From Solirubrobacterales bacterium (GTDB lineage: Bacteria > Actinomycetota > Thermoleophilia > Solirubrobacterales > Solirubrobacteraceae), in contig PLFX01000027.1 of the NCBI GenBank assembly GCA_003138355.1, positions 22,522 to 86,521 of the forward strand: a stretch of DNA of 64,000 nt, given 5' to 3'. Made by a program: the position numbers and the translations under genes. The notes under the pieces were generated by a model. The model did not search any database, was not told where the DNA came from, and saw nothing but the letters and a program-made list of their open reading frames with translations. Shown in pieces: positions 47,256-55,825 of this stretch. Position 1 is the stretch's first letter. Every line of letters starts with the position of its first letter.

Positions 47256-47812
47256 GAACCCGCCCGGGGCCGGAGCTGCGCACGGAGCGCCTGCTGCTGC
47301 GGCGCTGGCGCGAATCCGACCGCGACGCGTTCGCGGCACTCAACGCGAACGAGCGGGTCATGGAGCACTTCCCGGCGCTCTTGACGCGCCCGGAAAGCGA
47401 CTTCGTCTTCGAGCAGATCGAGGCCGGCTTCAGGGCCAACGGGTTCGGCATCTGGTGCGTCGAGCGGCTCGACGGGACCTTCCTCGGCCTGACCGGCATC
47501 TCGATCGTCCCCTTCGAAGAGCACTTCACGCCCGCCGTAGAGGTCGGCTGGCGCCTGTTGCCGGCGGCGTGGGGCCACGGCTACGCGACCGAGGCTGGAC
47601 GCGAAGCCCTCCGCCACGGCTTCGACGTGGTCGGCTTGACCGAGATCGTCTCATTCGCAAGTGTCGACAATGCGCGCTCGATCGCTGTGATGGAACGCCT
47701 GGGGATGAAGCGCGACCCGACCGGCGACTTCAGCCACCCGCTGATGGATCAAAGCCACCGCCTGGCACCGCACGTCCTGTACCGCCTGCAGGCAAGCAAA
47801 GCAGACAATTAG
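47237..47812 (+). CDS. GNAT family N-acetyltransferase, start codon unclear
   Basis: About 191 residues. RimJ/RimL-type acetyltransferase: ELRTERLLLRRWRESDRDAFAALN at the N-terminus is typical, and EVGWRLLPAAWGHGYATEAG holds the acetyl-CoA-binding (Q/R)xxGxG/A loop; C-terminal SVDNARSIAVMERLGM is also conserved. No ATG, GTG or TTG occurs in frame between 47043 and the ATG at about 47360, which is inside the domain. The CTG at 47237 is the nearest near-cognate codon upstream of the conserved part. Overlaps the pspAB end by 19 nt. Substrate unknown. Confidence 0.75.
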   Translation: MGHSVLGTRPGPELRTERLLLRRWRESDRDAFAALNANERVMEHFPALLTRPESDFVFEQIEAGFRANGFGIWCVERLDGTFLGLTGISIVPFEEHFTPAVEVGWRLLPAAWGHGYATEAGREALRHGFDVVGLTEIVSFASVDNARSIAVMERLGMKRDPTGDFSHPLMDQSHRLAPHVLYRLQASKADN

Positions 47813-47836
47813 CGCCGCCTGGGCGGCGCGCGAAAC

Positions 47837-48118
47837 CTACGGCTCGGGGATGAGCCCCTCGCCGGTGAACTCCGTCTTCGCCTCCTCGAGCGAAGTGTCG
47901 GGCGGCGGGATCATGATGTCCGAGGCCGTGAGCTCGTCGTCCGCGAGCGCGGTGCCGTGGTCTCTCACGTAGTCGACGAGCTCCGCGAGCGCGCCCTTGA
48001 ACAGCACCTGGTCGCTACCCTCGACGGCCTTGCGCAGCGCCTCGTCGAGCTGCTCGATCGGCGCATGCGCCGCGTCGTCGAGGCGGTATTGCCCCTCGCT
48101 GAAGATCCTGACGATCAT
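47837..48118 (-). CDS. PspA-associated protein PspAA
   Basis: 93 residues, preceded by AGGAGGG. Starts MIVRIFSEGQYRLDDAA and continues with IEQLDEALRKAVEGSD, matching the small PspAA family. Acidic and soluble. Located just downstream of pspA on the same strand (64 bp gap), as in other actinobacteria, where PspA, PspAA and PspAB act on membrane stress. Confidence 0.88.
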   Translation of the reverse strand: MIVRIFSEGQYRLDDAAHAPIEQLDEALRKAVEGSDQVLFKGALAELVDYVRDHGTALADDELTASDIMIPPPDTSLEEAKTEFTGEGLIPEP

Positions 48119-48182
48119 CTGTGGTCCCTCCTGGAAGTGCGGTCAGCTACTCGCGAGCGACGTTATACGGCGCGCGCCGGCA

Positions 48183-48989
48183 CTACGCCGCCTCGCCGCC
48201 GGCGGGCTGCGCCGCGGGCTCGTCTTCGGCCGGCGCCTCCTCCTCGCTACCGGCCTCGAGCGCCTGCGGCGCGCCGCCGCCGCTCCCGAGCTCGACCTTC
48301 ATCTTCGCGAGCTCGTCGTCGACTGCGCCGCTCGTCGCAACCTGCTCGAGCTGGCGGTCGATGTCGTCCTTGCCCGGACCGAGCTGGGTGAGGTCGTCGA
48401 ATGTTCCGGCCGCCTCGAGCTCGCCGACGGCATCCGCGCGCGCCTGCATGTTCTGGGTCTTGTCGATCGCGCGCTGCATCGCGAGTCCGACATCCGCCAT
48501 CTGCTCTCCGACGCCAGTCGCAGCCTCGGAGATGCGCACCTGTGCCTCGGCGGCGGAGTACTGGGCCTTGATGACCTCCTTCTTCGTGCGGAAGGCCTCG
48601 AGCTTCGCACGCATCGCGGCCTCGGAGTCGATCAGCTTCTGCTGCTGGCCCTCGAGGTCCGTGATCTGCTGGTCGAGCCCCTGGAGCTCGCCCTGCACGC
48701 TCTGCTTGCGCTCGAGCGCGACGCGGGCGAGGTCTTCGCGGTTCTGCGCGAGCGCCTGGCGCGCCTGCGTGTCGAGCTTCACGACCTGCTGCTGCATCTG
48801 CTGCTCCTGGAGCTGCAGGCGCTTCTTGGAGGTGACGATGTCGGCGATGCCCTTCTTGACGTTCTGTAGCAGCTCGAGCTGCTGGTTGTAGCTGTAGTCG
48901 AGCGTCTCGGCCGGATCCTCGGCACGATCCAGCATCTTCGAGACCTTGGCTTTGACGATCGTCGACATGCGGCCTGACATTCCAGGCAT
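48183..48989 (-). CDS. pspA: Phage shock protein A (PspA/IM30/Vipp1 family)
   Basis: 268 residues from the ATG at 48989, preceded by AAGGAGGATCAG; the long upstream extension of the frame is not protein-like. PspA is an ESCRT-III-like membrane-stabilising protein. Seen: RMSTIVKAKVSKMLDRAEDPAETLDYSYNQQ at the N-terminus, then a long coiled coil to about residue 200, Gln-rich. The C-terminal tail after 215 is Gly/Ala/Glu-rich and disordered. pspAA follows. Confidence 0.93.
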   Translation of the reverse strand: MPGMSGRMSTIVKAKVSKMLDRAEDPAETLDYSYNQQLELLQNVKKGIADIVTSKKRLQLQEQQMQQQVVKLDTQARQALAQNREDLARVALERKQSVQGELQGLDQQITDLEGQQQKLIDSEAAMRAKLEAFRTKKEVIKAQYSAAEAQVRISEAATGVGEQMADVGLAMQRAIDKTQNMQARADAVGELEAAGTFDDLTQLGPGKDDIDRQLEQVATSGAVDDELAKMKVELGSGGGAPQALEAGSEEEAPAEDEPAAQPAGGEAA

Positions 48990-49141
48990 CTGATCCTCCT
49001 TCGCGGGTTGCACTCGCAAGCGTAGCCGACCCGTGGCGAGTCGATACGCAACCGCATGCTGCTCAGGCGATCCTCTGCGCGCCGACCACAGCGCAGGTGA
49101 GGGATTCCCCCGAATCCGCGCTCGTCCGCGGGCGCTCCGAC

Positions 49142-49147
49142 TAGACT
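49142..49147 (+). promoter_or_regulatory. -10 element, leaderless promoter
   Basis: TAGACT lies 9 nt before the ATG at 49157; no Shine-Dalgarno sequence. Same hexamer and spacing as before uppP. Confidence 0.5.
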
Positions 49148-49156
49148 GGCAAGCAG

Positions 49157-49432
49157 ATGAGCGGCGCCGAGTCACCAAAGCGATCAGCGTCCGGGCACGT
49201 CGTGACGGTCGAGGACGTGCGTGAGTTGATGGGCGCATCGACGCCGCACTTCGCGCTGCAGCTGCGCGACCGAATCGCGAAGCTCATCGCCCCGCTCGAT
49301 GCGGATGATCCGGCGCGCGTGCTCGGCGAGGCCGAGGTGCGCCGCCTCGAGCGGCTGGCGCTCAGCGGTGAGACGCGCGGCGGCGAGGCGCAGGACGGCG
49401 AGCGCGCGCTCGCCTCGCTGGCGACCGACTGA
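49157..49432 (+). CDS. Small hypothetical protein
   Basis: 91 residues. Contains VTVEDVRELMGASTPHFALQLRDRIAKLI, a helix-turn pattern reminiscent of small DNA- or protein-binding modules, but not a recognised family. The C-terminal part is acidic. Conserved-looking codon use and a TAGACT promoter 9 nt before the ATG support a real gene. Confidence 0.6.
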   Translation: MSGAESPKRSASGHVVTVEDVRELMGASTPHFALQLRDRIAKLIAPLDADDPARVLGEAEVRRLERLALSGETRGGEAQDGERALASLATD

Positions 49433-49487
49433 CGTAGATCCCCGGGGGCCCGGTCAACGGCGCGCCCGTCACCGCAGCGACACCCGC

Positions 49488-49493
49488 TAGGCT
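49488..49493 (+). promoter_or_regulatory. -10 element for the xseA-xseB operon
   Basis: TAGGCT lies 10 nt before the GTG start of xseA; no Shine-Dalgarno sequence. Confidence 0.4.
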
Positions 49494-49503
49494 CGTTCGC
49501 GTT

Positions 49504-50832
49504 GTGATCGATCCGATGCAACTGTCCTTCGGAGACGTCGACGACGGCCCGGCGAGCCTCCTGCCGGGCCCCTATCCCGTCGGCCGCTATGCCGCGCGGC
49601 TGCGCGAGCAGCTGCGGTCATACGCGCGGGTGCAGCTGACCGGGGAGGTCGCGAACCTGCGCCCGCCGACGCGCACGCGCGCCTATTTCGAACTACGCGA
49701 CGCCGACGGTGCGCTGCCGTGCGCGATGTGGCGCACCGATTGGGAGCGCCTGACGGAGGTCACGAGCCGTCTCGCCGACGGGATGGAAATCGTCGTGGCC
49801 GGCGGCTGCGACTACTACCCGGGCAGCGCGAGCGCCTCGCCGTCGTTCAGCTTCTCCGTCGCCGAGCTGCGGATCGCCGGCGCCGGTGACCTGCTCATTC
49901 AGATCGAGCGCCGCCGCCAGGCGCTCGCTGACGACGGCCTGCTCGATCGACAGCGCGAGCTGGCGCGTCCACTGCTACCGCGGACGATCGCAATCGTCTG
50001 CGGCGCGGGCGCCAAGGCGGGCGAGGACGTGCTCGCCGCGCTCATCCGGCGCGGCTGGCATGGCCGGATCGTCTGGGCCTTCGCACCGGTCCAGGATCGC
50101 CACGCCGCACCCCGCGTGGCCCAGGCGCTGCGCAACCTCGTGCTGACGGCGGCCGAGGTGATCATCGTTGCCCGCGGCGGCGGATCGGTGACCGATCTGC
50201 TCGCGTTCTCCGATGAAACTCTCTGTCGCACGGTCGCGCTGCTGCCGGTGCCCGTGATCGCGTCGATTGGTCACCACAGCGACCGGACGCTGCTCGACGA
50301 CGTCGCCGCGGCGAGCTGCTCGACACCGACGCACGCCGCCGAGGTCGCCGTCGCAGTTGACTGCAACCAGGCCCGCCAAGCGCTCGCCCACACCGGGCGC
50401 CGGCTGCGTCGGCGCGCAAACGCCGCCGTCCTCGACCGAGCGCGCATGCTCGCCATGCTCGCGCGGGCGCCGGCCGAGCACGTCGCGCGCCAGCGCGTGC
50501 GCCTCGATCACCACGCGCACGAGCTGCACGCAGCGAGCCGTCGGCGGCTCACGCAGGAGCGAGGCGTGCTCAGGCGTGCTGCGCGAGCGCTCGTGCGCCA
50601 GCGCGACGGGTTGCGCCGCGAGCTGAGCGTAAGGCGGCCAGCCGACCTCGAGCGGGCACGCATCGCACTGTCGGGACACGATCCGGAGCGCACGCTCGCG
50701 CGCGGCTACGCCCTCGTCGAGGATCCCGCGGCCGAGCCCATCACGAGCGCGGCGCTGGCGGCCGAGCAGGCCGACGTGACGCTGCGCTTCGCCGACGGCC
50801 GGGTCGGCGCGAGAATCGTGGGCGAGCGGTGA
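49504..50832 (+). CDS. xseA: Exodeoxyribonuclease VII large subunit
   Basis: 442 residues, GTG start. Catalytic subunit that degrades single-stranded DNA with XseB. N-terminal OB fold (LTGEVANLRPPTRTRAYFELRD), catalytic domain with GAGAKAGEDVLAAL, VARGGGSVTDLLAFSDE, IGHHSDRTLLDDVAA and a C-terminal coiled coil, then a ILARGYAL-like end (TLARGYALVED). Slightly longer N-terminus than E. coli numbering. Start of xseB overlaps by 4 nt. Confidence 0.94.
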   Translation: MIDPMQLSFGDVDDGPASLLPGPYPVGRYAARLREQLRSYARVQLTGEVANLRPPTRTRAYFELRDADGALPCAMWRTDWERLTEVTSRLADGMEIVVAGGCDYYPGSASASPSFSFSVAELRIAGAGDLLIQIERRRQALADDGLLDRQRELARPLLPRTIAIVCGAGAKAGEDVLAALIRRGWHGRIVWAFAPVQDRHAAPRVAQALRNLVLTAAEVIIVARGGGSVTDLLAFSDETLCRTVALLPVPVIASIGHHSDRTLLDDVAAASCSTPTHAAEVAVAVDCNQARQALAHTGRRLRRRANAAVLDRARMLAMLARAPAEHVARQRVRLDHHAHELHAASRRRLTQERGVLRRAARALVRQRDGLRRELSVRRPADLERARIALSGHDPERTLARGYALVEDPAAEPITSAALAAEQADVTLRFADGRVGARIVGER

Positions 50833-51089
50833 ACGAGCCAGACAACAGCGATACACGCGCGAACATCGAGCAGCTCGACTACGAGACGGCATCGGCACGG
50901 GTCGAGGAGATCGTGCAGCGGCTCGATTCGGGCCAGGCGGGACTGCGCGAGACGCTCGAGCTCGTCCGCGAGGGGCGCTCCCTGATCGAGCGCTGCGCCG
51001 CGGAGCTCGCCGCGGTCGGTGGCGAGGTCGAGGAGCTTCGCCTCGACGAGCTCGTCGCACAGCTCGAAGGCGCGGCCGAGGAGCAATGA
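50829..51089 (+). CDS. xseB: Exodeoxyribonuclease VII small subunit
   Basis: 86 residues. Helical-hairpin subunit that wraps XseA. The sequence YETASARVEEIVQRLDSGQAG followed by LRETLELVREGRSLIERC is typical. GTGA overlap with xseA and ATGA overlap with the next gene show a three-gene operon. Confidence 0.92.
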   Translation: MNEPDNSDTRANIEQLDYETASARVEEIVQRLDSGQAGLRETLELVREGRSLIERCAAELAAVGGEVEELRLDELVAQLEGAAEEQ

Positions 51090-52144
51090 CGAGCGCCTGG
51101 CAGCGAATCGCCGCGCTCGAGCTCGTCGTCGAGGGCTACGAGCTCGAGCGCCTTGCCGTCGAGCTCTCGCCCGAGTTCACGCGCGTCACGACGGTCGTTC
51201 ACCTCCACGGCGCCGGCCACAAAGGCGCGGGCGAGGACGTCACCTACTCGACGCAAGAACACGACGCCTTCCAGGCAGCGGGGCCCGTCCTCCCGCTCGC
51301 CGGTCGCTGGACGATCGCGACCTTCAACGAGCACCTGGGGAGCCTCGACCTGTTCCCGAGCGCGCCCGACAGCCCGGTCTACCGGCGTTACCGGCGCTGG
51401 GGCATCGAGTCCGCGGCGCTCGACCTCGCGCTGCGCCAGGCCGACGAGTCGCTCCATAGCGTCCTCGACCGAGCACCCGCGCCGGTTCGCTTCGTCGCGT
51501 CGCTGCGCCTGCCGGAGCCGCCGACGCTCGACCCGGTGCGCGCCCGCCTCGCCCAGCACGCCGACCTGCGCTTCAAGCTCGACCCGACGCCGAGCTGGGA
51601 CGAGGCGCTCGTCGAGGAGCTCGCGGCACTCGACGCCGTGGCCGTCTGCGACCTCAAGGGCTACTACACGGGGACGGTCGTCGACAACCCCCCCGACCCG
51701 GCGCTCTATCGACGCGTCGTCGAGGCCTTCCCCGACGCGTGGATCGAGGATCCGGCGCTTACGCCCGAGACCGAGCCGATCCTTGCCTCGCATCGAAACC
51801 GGATCACCTGGGATGCGCCGATTCACACGGTGGCAGACGTTCGCGGCCTCGCGTTCGCGCCGCGAGTGCTGAACGTGAAGCCGTCGCGCCTCGGCGATCT
51901 GCGCGAGCTGTTCGCGTTTTATGACTACTGCGAGGAGCACCAGATCGGCCTCTACGGAGGCGGCCAGAGCGAGCTCGGCGTTGGTCGCGGCCAGGTCCAG
52001 TACCTCGCATCCCTTTTCCATGCGGACGCGCCGAACGACGTCGCGCCGAGCGCCTACAACCTCAGCCCGCCCCAGCCGGGCCTGCCCGGGAGCCCGCTGG
52101 CCCCGCGGCCCTCGCCGACCGGGTTTCGCTGGCAGCTTAAATAA
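51086..52144 (+). CDS. Enolase-superfamily-like protein of unknown reaction
   Basis: 352 residues. The C-terminal part looks like the TIM-barrel of the enolase superfamily: LRFKLDPTPSW (strand 2 Lys), VCDLKGYYTG, AWIEDPALTPE (metal-ligand like Glu-Asp), ITWDAPIHTV (metal-ligand like Asp), VLNVKPSRLGDL (strand 6 Lys) and YGGGQSELGVGRG. The N-terminal capping domain (VHLHGAGHKGAGEDVTYS) is also present. The reaction is unknown. It shares 4 nt with the xseB end, an unexpected operon for a metabolic-type enzyme. Confidence 0.72.
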   Translation: MTSAWQRIAALELVVEGYELERLAVELSPEFTRVTTVVHLHGAGHKGAGEDVTYSTQEHDAFQAAGPVLPLAGRWTIATFNEHLGSLDLFPSAPDSPVYRRYRRWGIESAALDLALRQADESLHSVLDRAPAPVRFVASLRLPEPPTLDPVRARLAQHADLRFKLDPTPSWDEALVEELAALDAVAVCDLKGYYTGTVVDNPPDPALYRRVVEAFPDAWIEDPALTPETEPILASHRNRITWDAPIHTVADVRGLAFAPRVLNVKPSRLGDLRELFAFYDYCEEHQIGLYGGGQSELGVGRGQVQYLASLFHADAPNDVAPSAYNLSPPQPGLPGSPLAPRPSPTGFRWQLK

Positions 52145-52265
52145 ATCGTCTAGACCCCTCGACAGATGGCAAAGATTAGGCGATTATTAAGCTGCGCTTG
52201 AGAGTAGGCACGCATACTCCGTGTGCGACACATATCTCGCAATCGCACCTCCTCCCTGATCCCAT

Positions 52266-52293
52266 CGGCGCCCCGAACCCCAACGGGGCGCCG
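52266..52293. terminator. GC-rich hairpin between convergent genes
   Basis: Arms CGGCGCCCCG (52266-52275) and CGGGGCGCCG (52284-52293) pair perfectly over 10 bp with the loop aaccccaa. It lies 21 bp from the CorC-type stop and about 120 bp after the enolase-like gene. Probable bidirectional terminator. The preceding bases 52141-52250 are unusually AT-rich. Confidence 0.6.
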
Positions 52294-52313
52294 GTGCGTT
52301 ACGGGTCAGTAGC

Positions 52314-53636
52314 TCAAGCGCGCGGCTCTGGCTCGCCCGGCCGCGGATGGCGCTCGCGGATGCGCACCGCCACGATGCGGTTCTCGCGTACGGACTCGAC
52401 GCGTAGCTCGTAGCCGTTGACCTGCACGGTGTCGCCCCGCTTCGGTAGCCGCCCAAGGTCGCTGAAGACGAGGCCGCCCACCGAGTTGTAGGCGTCGCTC
52501 TCTTCGGGCAGCTCGACGCCGTGGTCGCGCAGGTCGGCGATCGGCACGTGCCCGCCGACATACCAGTCCCCGCCCGGCAGCCTTCGCACGTCGCTCGCGA
52601 GCGGGTCGGTTTCGTCGGTCAGCTCGCCGACCACCTCCTCGACGATGTCCTCGACCGTGATGATTCCGGCCACGCGCCCGTACTCGTCGACGACGACCGC
52701 GAGTGCCGTTCGCTCGCGCTGCAGGTCGGCGAGCAGATCGTCGAGCGGTTTCGTCTCCGGCACGATCGGCGCCTCGCGCACGAGCCGCTCGATCGACTCG
52801 CCCCCGCCGCCATCGAGCAGCCGCCGCGAGAGCGAGTTCGCATGAACGATGCCGCGGATCCGGTCCTGGTTCTCGTCCTCGGTCACGGGCAACCGTGTGT
52901 GTCCGCTCGTGATGCAGCGCCGCAGCGCAGTCTCGACGTCGTCGGCGATATCGACCGTCACGACCGCGGGAATCGGCGTCATCACCTGGCGCGCCTCCTG
53001 CTCGTGCAGGTGAAAGACGCCGGTCAGCATCGTCGCCTCGCTCGTCTCGAGCATCCCGCCCTGCTCAGAGTCGCGGATCAGCTGGCGCAGCTCCGCCGCC
53101 GAGTCGCCGCGCGAGAGGCGGTGCTGCGGGTCGACGCCAAGTGCAGCGAGCATCGCGTTCGACGCGAACGTCAGCGCGACGATGAATGGGTGGAAGAGGA
53201 TCCGAAACCACTGCAGCGGGACGGCGACGCGCCGCAGCACGCCCTCCGCGCGATCGATCGCGTAAAGCTTCGGGACCATCTCGCCGGCGGTGATCTGGGT
53301 GCTCGTGATCAGCAGGTAGGCGACGATCGCCGCGATCACGATCGCGACCGAGTGCGCGACGACCGAGCCGAAGGGATGATCGAGCAGGTGCGCTAGGGCC
53401 TGCTCGCCGACGGCGCCGATGCCGACCGAGCACATCGTGTTGCCGACCTGGCAGGTCGTGATGTACTCGCTGATCGCGTCGAGCTGGCGCAGCGCGAGCT
53501 TCGCTCCCCGCCGACCGGCCTCCGCGGCAACCGCCATCCGCGAATGGCGCGAGCGGACGAGCGCGTACTCCGCGATCACGAAGAACGCGTTCACGACGAT
53601 CAGGACCGCCGCGACCGCGACGAGCAGCCAGTTCAC
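52314..53636 (-). CDS. CNNM/CorC-type membrane protein with CBS domains
   Basis: 440 residues, GTG start. Order: DUF21/CNNM transmembrane domain (about 1-190, four hydrophobic stretches, starting NWLLVAVAAVLIVVNAFFVIAEYALVR in two segments), two CBS domains (about 215-335, VMTPIPAVV and GRVAGIITVEDIVEEVVGEL) and a C-terminal CorC/HlyC transporter-associated domain. This family is linked to Mg2+/Co2+ efflux. Convergent with the enolase-like gene. Confidence 0.9.
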   Translation of the reverse strand: MNWLLVAVAAVLIVVNAFFVIAEYALVRSRHSRMAVAAEAGRRGAKLALRQLDAISEYITTCQVGNTMCSVGIGAVGEQALAHLLDHPFGSVVAHSVAIVIAAIVAYLLITSTQITAGEMVPKLYAIDRAEGVLRRVAVPLQWFRILFHPFIVALTFASNAMLAALGVDPQHRLSRGDSAAELRQLIRDSEQGGMLETSEATMLTGVFHLHEQEARQVMTPIPAVVTVDIADDVETALRRCITSGHTRLPVTEDENQDRIRGIVHANSLSRRLLDGGGGESIERLVREAPIVPETKPLDDLLADLQRERTALAVVVDEYGRVAGIITVEDIVEEVVGELTDETDPLASDVRRLPGGDWYVGGHVPIADLRDHGVELPEESDAYNSVGGLVFSDLGRLPKRGDTVQVNGYELRVESVRENRIVAVRIRERHPRPGEPEPRA

Positions 53637-53778
53637 GTTGCGCGGTACCCGCTGGGGGGCGTGCTACTTCGAGGAGGGTCGTCGTTCATCGGCGATCTGG
53701 CCAAGGCAAAGCTAGCAGGCCGCACCGTCGACGCTGCCTTTGTCTTGGGCTGGCGCGACAGCGCGCGACCGACGCTCT

Positions 53779-54057
53779 TCAGGCAGCAGCGTCGATTTGC
53801 GCGGCAAGCTCGAAGTCGCGCTGCGTGAGCCCGCCGGCCGCGTGCGTGCTGAGCGTGAGGCGGACCTTCTTGTAGTCGTGGACGAGGATGTCGGGGTGAT
53901 GGTTCGCCGCCTCGGCGAGCTCGGCCACGCGATTGACGAAGGCGACGGCATCGGCGAAGTCGCCGCGCTCCAGCTCGCGCGTGATCGCATCGCCATTGCG
54001 CTGCCAGACGCTCCCGTCGAGGCGCTGCGCTATTTCGGTTTCGGAAAGGCGTTCCAT
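53779..54057 (-). CDS. 4a-hydroxytetrahydrobiopterin dehydratase (PCD/DCoH family)
   Basis: 92 residues, usual length. The active-site signature NHHPDILVHDYKKVRLTLSTHAAGGLTQRD is intact (shown here as NHHPD, YKKVRLTLSTH, GLTQRD). It recycles pterin cofactor after aromatic-amino-acid hydroxylation; no hydroxylase gene is nearby, so a different pterin or moonlighting role is possible. Only 17 bp separate its start from the divergent BtuF-like gene. Confidence 0.9.
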   Translation of the reverse strand: MERLSETEIAQRLDGSVWQRNGDAITRELERGDFADAVAFVNRVAELAEAANHHPDILVHDYKKVRLTLSTHAAGGLTQRDFELAAQIDAAA

Positions 54058-54074
54058 ACTGTCGTCGGTAAGCG

Positions 54075-54965
54075 ATGCGGATCGTCAGCCTCGTCCCCCA
54101 TGCGACCGAGCTCTGCTTCGCGCTCGGCCTCGGCGACGAGCTTATCGCCGTCACGCACGAGTGCGACTACCCGCCGGCGGCGCTTCGCAAGCCAAAGGTG
54201 ACGCGCAACGCCCTCAGTCCGCACACGAGCTCGGCCGAAATCGACGCCACGGTCCGCGAGCGCGTGAGCTCCGGTGAGTCGATCTACGAGCTCGATCATG
54301 AGGCCCTGCACGCGCTCGAGCCCGAGCTGATCGTCACGCAGGAGCTGTGCCCGGTGTGCGCGGTGTCCGTCGATGAGGTCCGCGAGCTGGCCGCCGAGCT
54401 GCCCTCGCACCCGCGCGTGATCTCACTCGATCCGCATACGCTCGGGGAGACCCTCGGGGACGTGCGCACGATCGCCGAGGCGACGGGGCGGCGCGATGAG
54501 GGCGTCGCGCTCGTCGCACTGATCGCGGGGCGCATCGATCGCGTTCGGGTCGCGGTGCGCAAGGCGAGCCACCCGCGCATCGCCGCGCTCGAGTGGCTCG
54601 ACCCGGTGTTCGTTGCCGGCCACTGGACGCCGCAGCTGATCGAGCTGGCAGGCGGTGAGGATGTCCTCGGCTTCCCGGGCGAGCCTTCCCAGCAGCTCGA
54701 CTACGAGCGCGTCGCGGCCGCCCAGCCAGAGGTCGTGATCGTGATGCCCTGCGGGTTCGATGCGCCGCGCGCGCACGCGGAGGCGCTCGCTCACGCGCAA
54801 CATCTGCGCCGCCTCGGCGCCTCGCGCGTCATTGCAGTCGATGCGTCCGCCTACTTCTCGCGTCCGGGTCCGAGGCTCGTGGATGGCCTCGAGCTGCTCG
54901 CGCACAGCCTGCATCCGGACCTCGCGGCCCCGGCGCAGGCAGGCGCGCTTGAGATGCTCCTCTAG
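54075..54965 (+). CDS. BtuF-like cobalamin-binding protein without signal peptide
   Basis: 296 residues. Class III periplasmic-binding fold: MRIVSLVPHATELCFALGLG, VTHECDYPP, LIVTQELCPVCAVS, and GGEDVLGFPGEPSQQLDYERV. This matches BtuF/cobalamin-binding proteins, but it lacks a signal peptide or lipobox and has no btuCD genes nearby. It may be cytoplasmic, or part of a photoreceptor or cobalamin storage role. Convergent with the rhomboid gene, overlapping by 4 nt. Confidence 0.82.
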   Translation: MRIVSLVPHATELCFALGLGDELIAVTHECDYPPAALRKPKVTRNALSPHTSSAEIDATVRERVSSGESIYELDHEALHALEPELIVTQELCPVCAVSVDEVRELAAELPSHPRVISLDPHTLGETLGDVRTIAEATGRRDEGVALVALIAGRIDRVRVAVRKASHPRIAALEWLDPVFVAGHWTPQLIELAGGEDVLGFPGEPSQQLDYERVAAAQPEVVIVMPCGFDAPRAHAEALAHAQHLRRLGASRVIAVDASAYFSRPGPRLVDGLELLAHSLHPDLAAPAQAGALEMLL

Positions 54966-55798
54966 AGCGAGTAGGGCGGCCCGGCCGCCGAGAAGGCGAT
55001 CGCCGCACCGACCGCGATCGCCGCGAGCGCCAGGCAAGCGAGCAGGCCGATGAGCAGCGGTTGGCGCTGGCGGTCGGCGTAGTGCCAGGCGACGCCCGCG
55101 AGACCGCCGCCGATCAGCCCGCCGATGTGGCCACCGATCGAGATGTTCGACAGCGAGAGCGTGAGCACGAGGTTCAGCACGATCGTGCCGCCGATCCCGG
55201 CCTGCCAGGGGTCGATGCCGCGATGGCGCAGCTCGATGAAGGCAGCGCCGAGCAGGCCGAAGATCGCGCCCGAGGCTCCGGCCGTAGCGACATCGGGCGA
55301 GAGGAGGAGCGCTCCAAGCGAGCCCGCGAGCAGCCCGACGACGTAGATCGCGATGAACCGCACCCGCCCGATCGCGGGCTCGAGCATGCGCCCGACGAAG
55401 TAGAGCACGAGCATGTTCATCCCGATGTGCAGGAAGTCCCAGTGGATGAAGCCGGCGAGCACGAGCCGGTAGTACTGGTGCACGTGTCCCACCCGATAGG
55501 CCTGGAGGAAGCCGTGGTCGAGCATCCAGGAACCGCTCGAGGGGAAGCCCGAGAAGGTGAAGGCGCCCGAGCCTTCCGCGAGGAAGATCACGACGTTGAT
55601 CGCGATCAGCGCCTGCGTTGCCTGGAAGCCGTTGTAGCCGATCTGGCGCACCGTCTTGACCTTGGTGCGCTGGCGCGCGCACTCGGGACAGCGCATCCCG
55701 ACCTGCGTTGGGGTCATGCAGTCGGGGCAGATCGGGCGGCCGCAGTTCGAGCACGAGACGCCGGTCTCGCGCGATGGATGCCTGTAGCAGGTGGCCAC
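54962..55798 (-). CDS. Rhomboid intramembrane protease with N-terminal zinc fingers
   Basis: 278 residues, GTG start. The N-terminus has a B-box-like zinc module (CYRHPSRE, CSNCGRPICPDC, CPECARQR). Six to seven membrane segments follow, with HIGMNMLVLYF (helix 2), catalytic Ser in AGASGAIFGLLG and catalytic His in GGHIGGLIGG. It cleaves membrane proteins within the bilayer. A TAGCGT box lies 8 nt before the GTG. Confidence 0.92.
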   Translation of the reverse strand: MATCYRHPSRETGVSCSNCGRPICPDCMTPTQVGMRCPECARQRTKVKTVRQIGYNGFQATQALIAINVVIFLAEGSGAFTFSGFPSSGSWMLDHGFLQAYRVGHVHQYYRLVLAGFIHWDFLHIGMNMLVLYFVGRMLEPAIGRVRFIAIYVVGLLAGSLGALLLSPDVATAGASGAIFGLLGAAFIELRHRGIDPWQAGIGGTIVLNLVLTLSLSNISIGGHIGGLIGGGLAGVAWHYADRQRQPLLIGLLACLALAAIAVGAAIAFSAAGPPYSL

Positions 55799-55806
55799 GC
55801 GGGCTG

Positions 55807-55812
55807 ACGCTA
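55807..55812 (-). promoter_or_regulatory. -10 element, leaderless promoter of the rhomboid gene
   Basis: TAGCGT on the minus strand, 8 nt before the GTG start; no Shine-Dalgarno sequence. Confidence 0.4.
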
Positions 55813-55825
55813 GCAGCGACCGCGG

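Noticed and set aside
52145..52265. AT-rich stretch considered as a small RNA gene
   Set aside because: No promoter plus terminator pairing that would define a transcript beyond the hairpin at 52266-52293.
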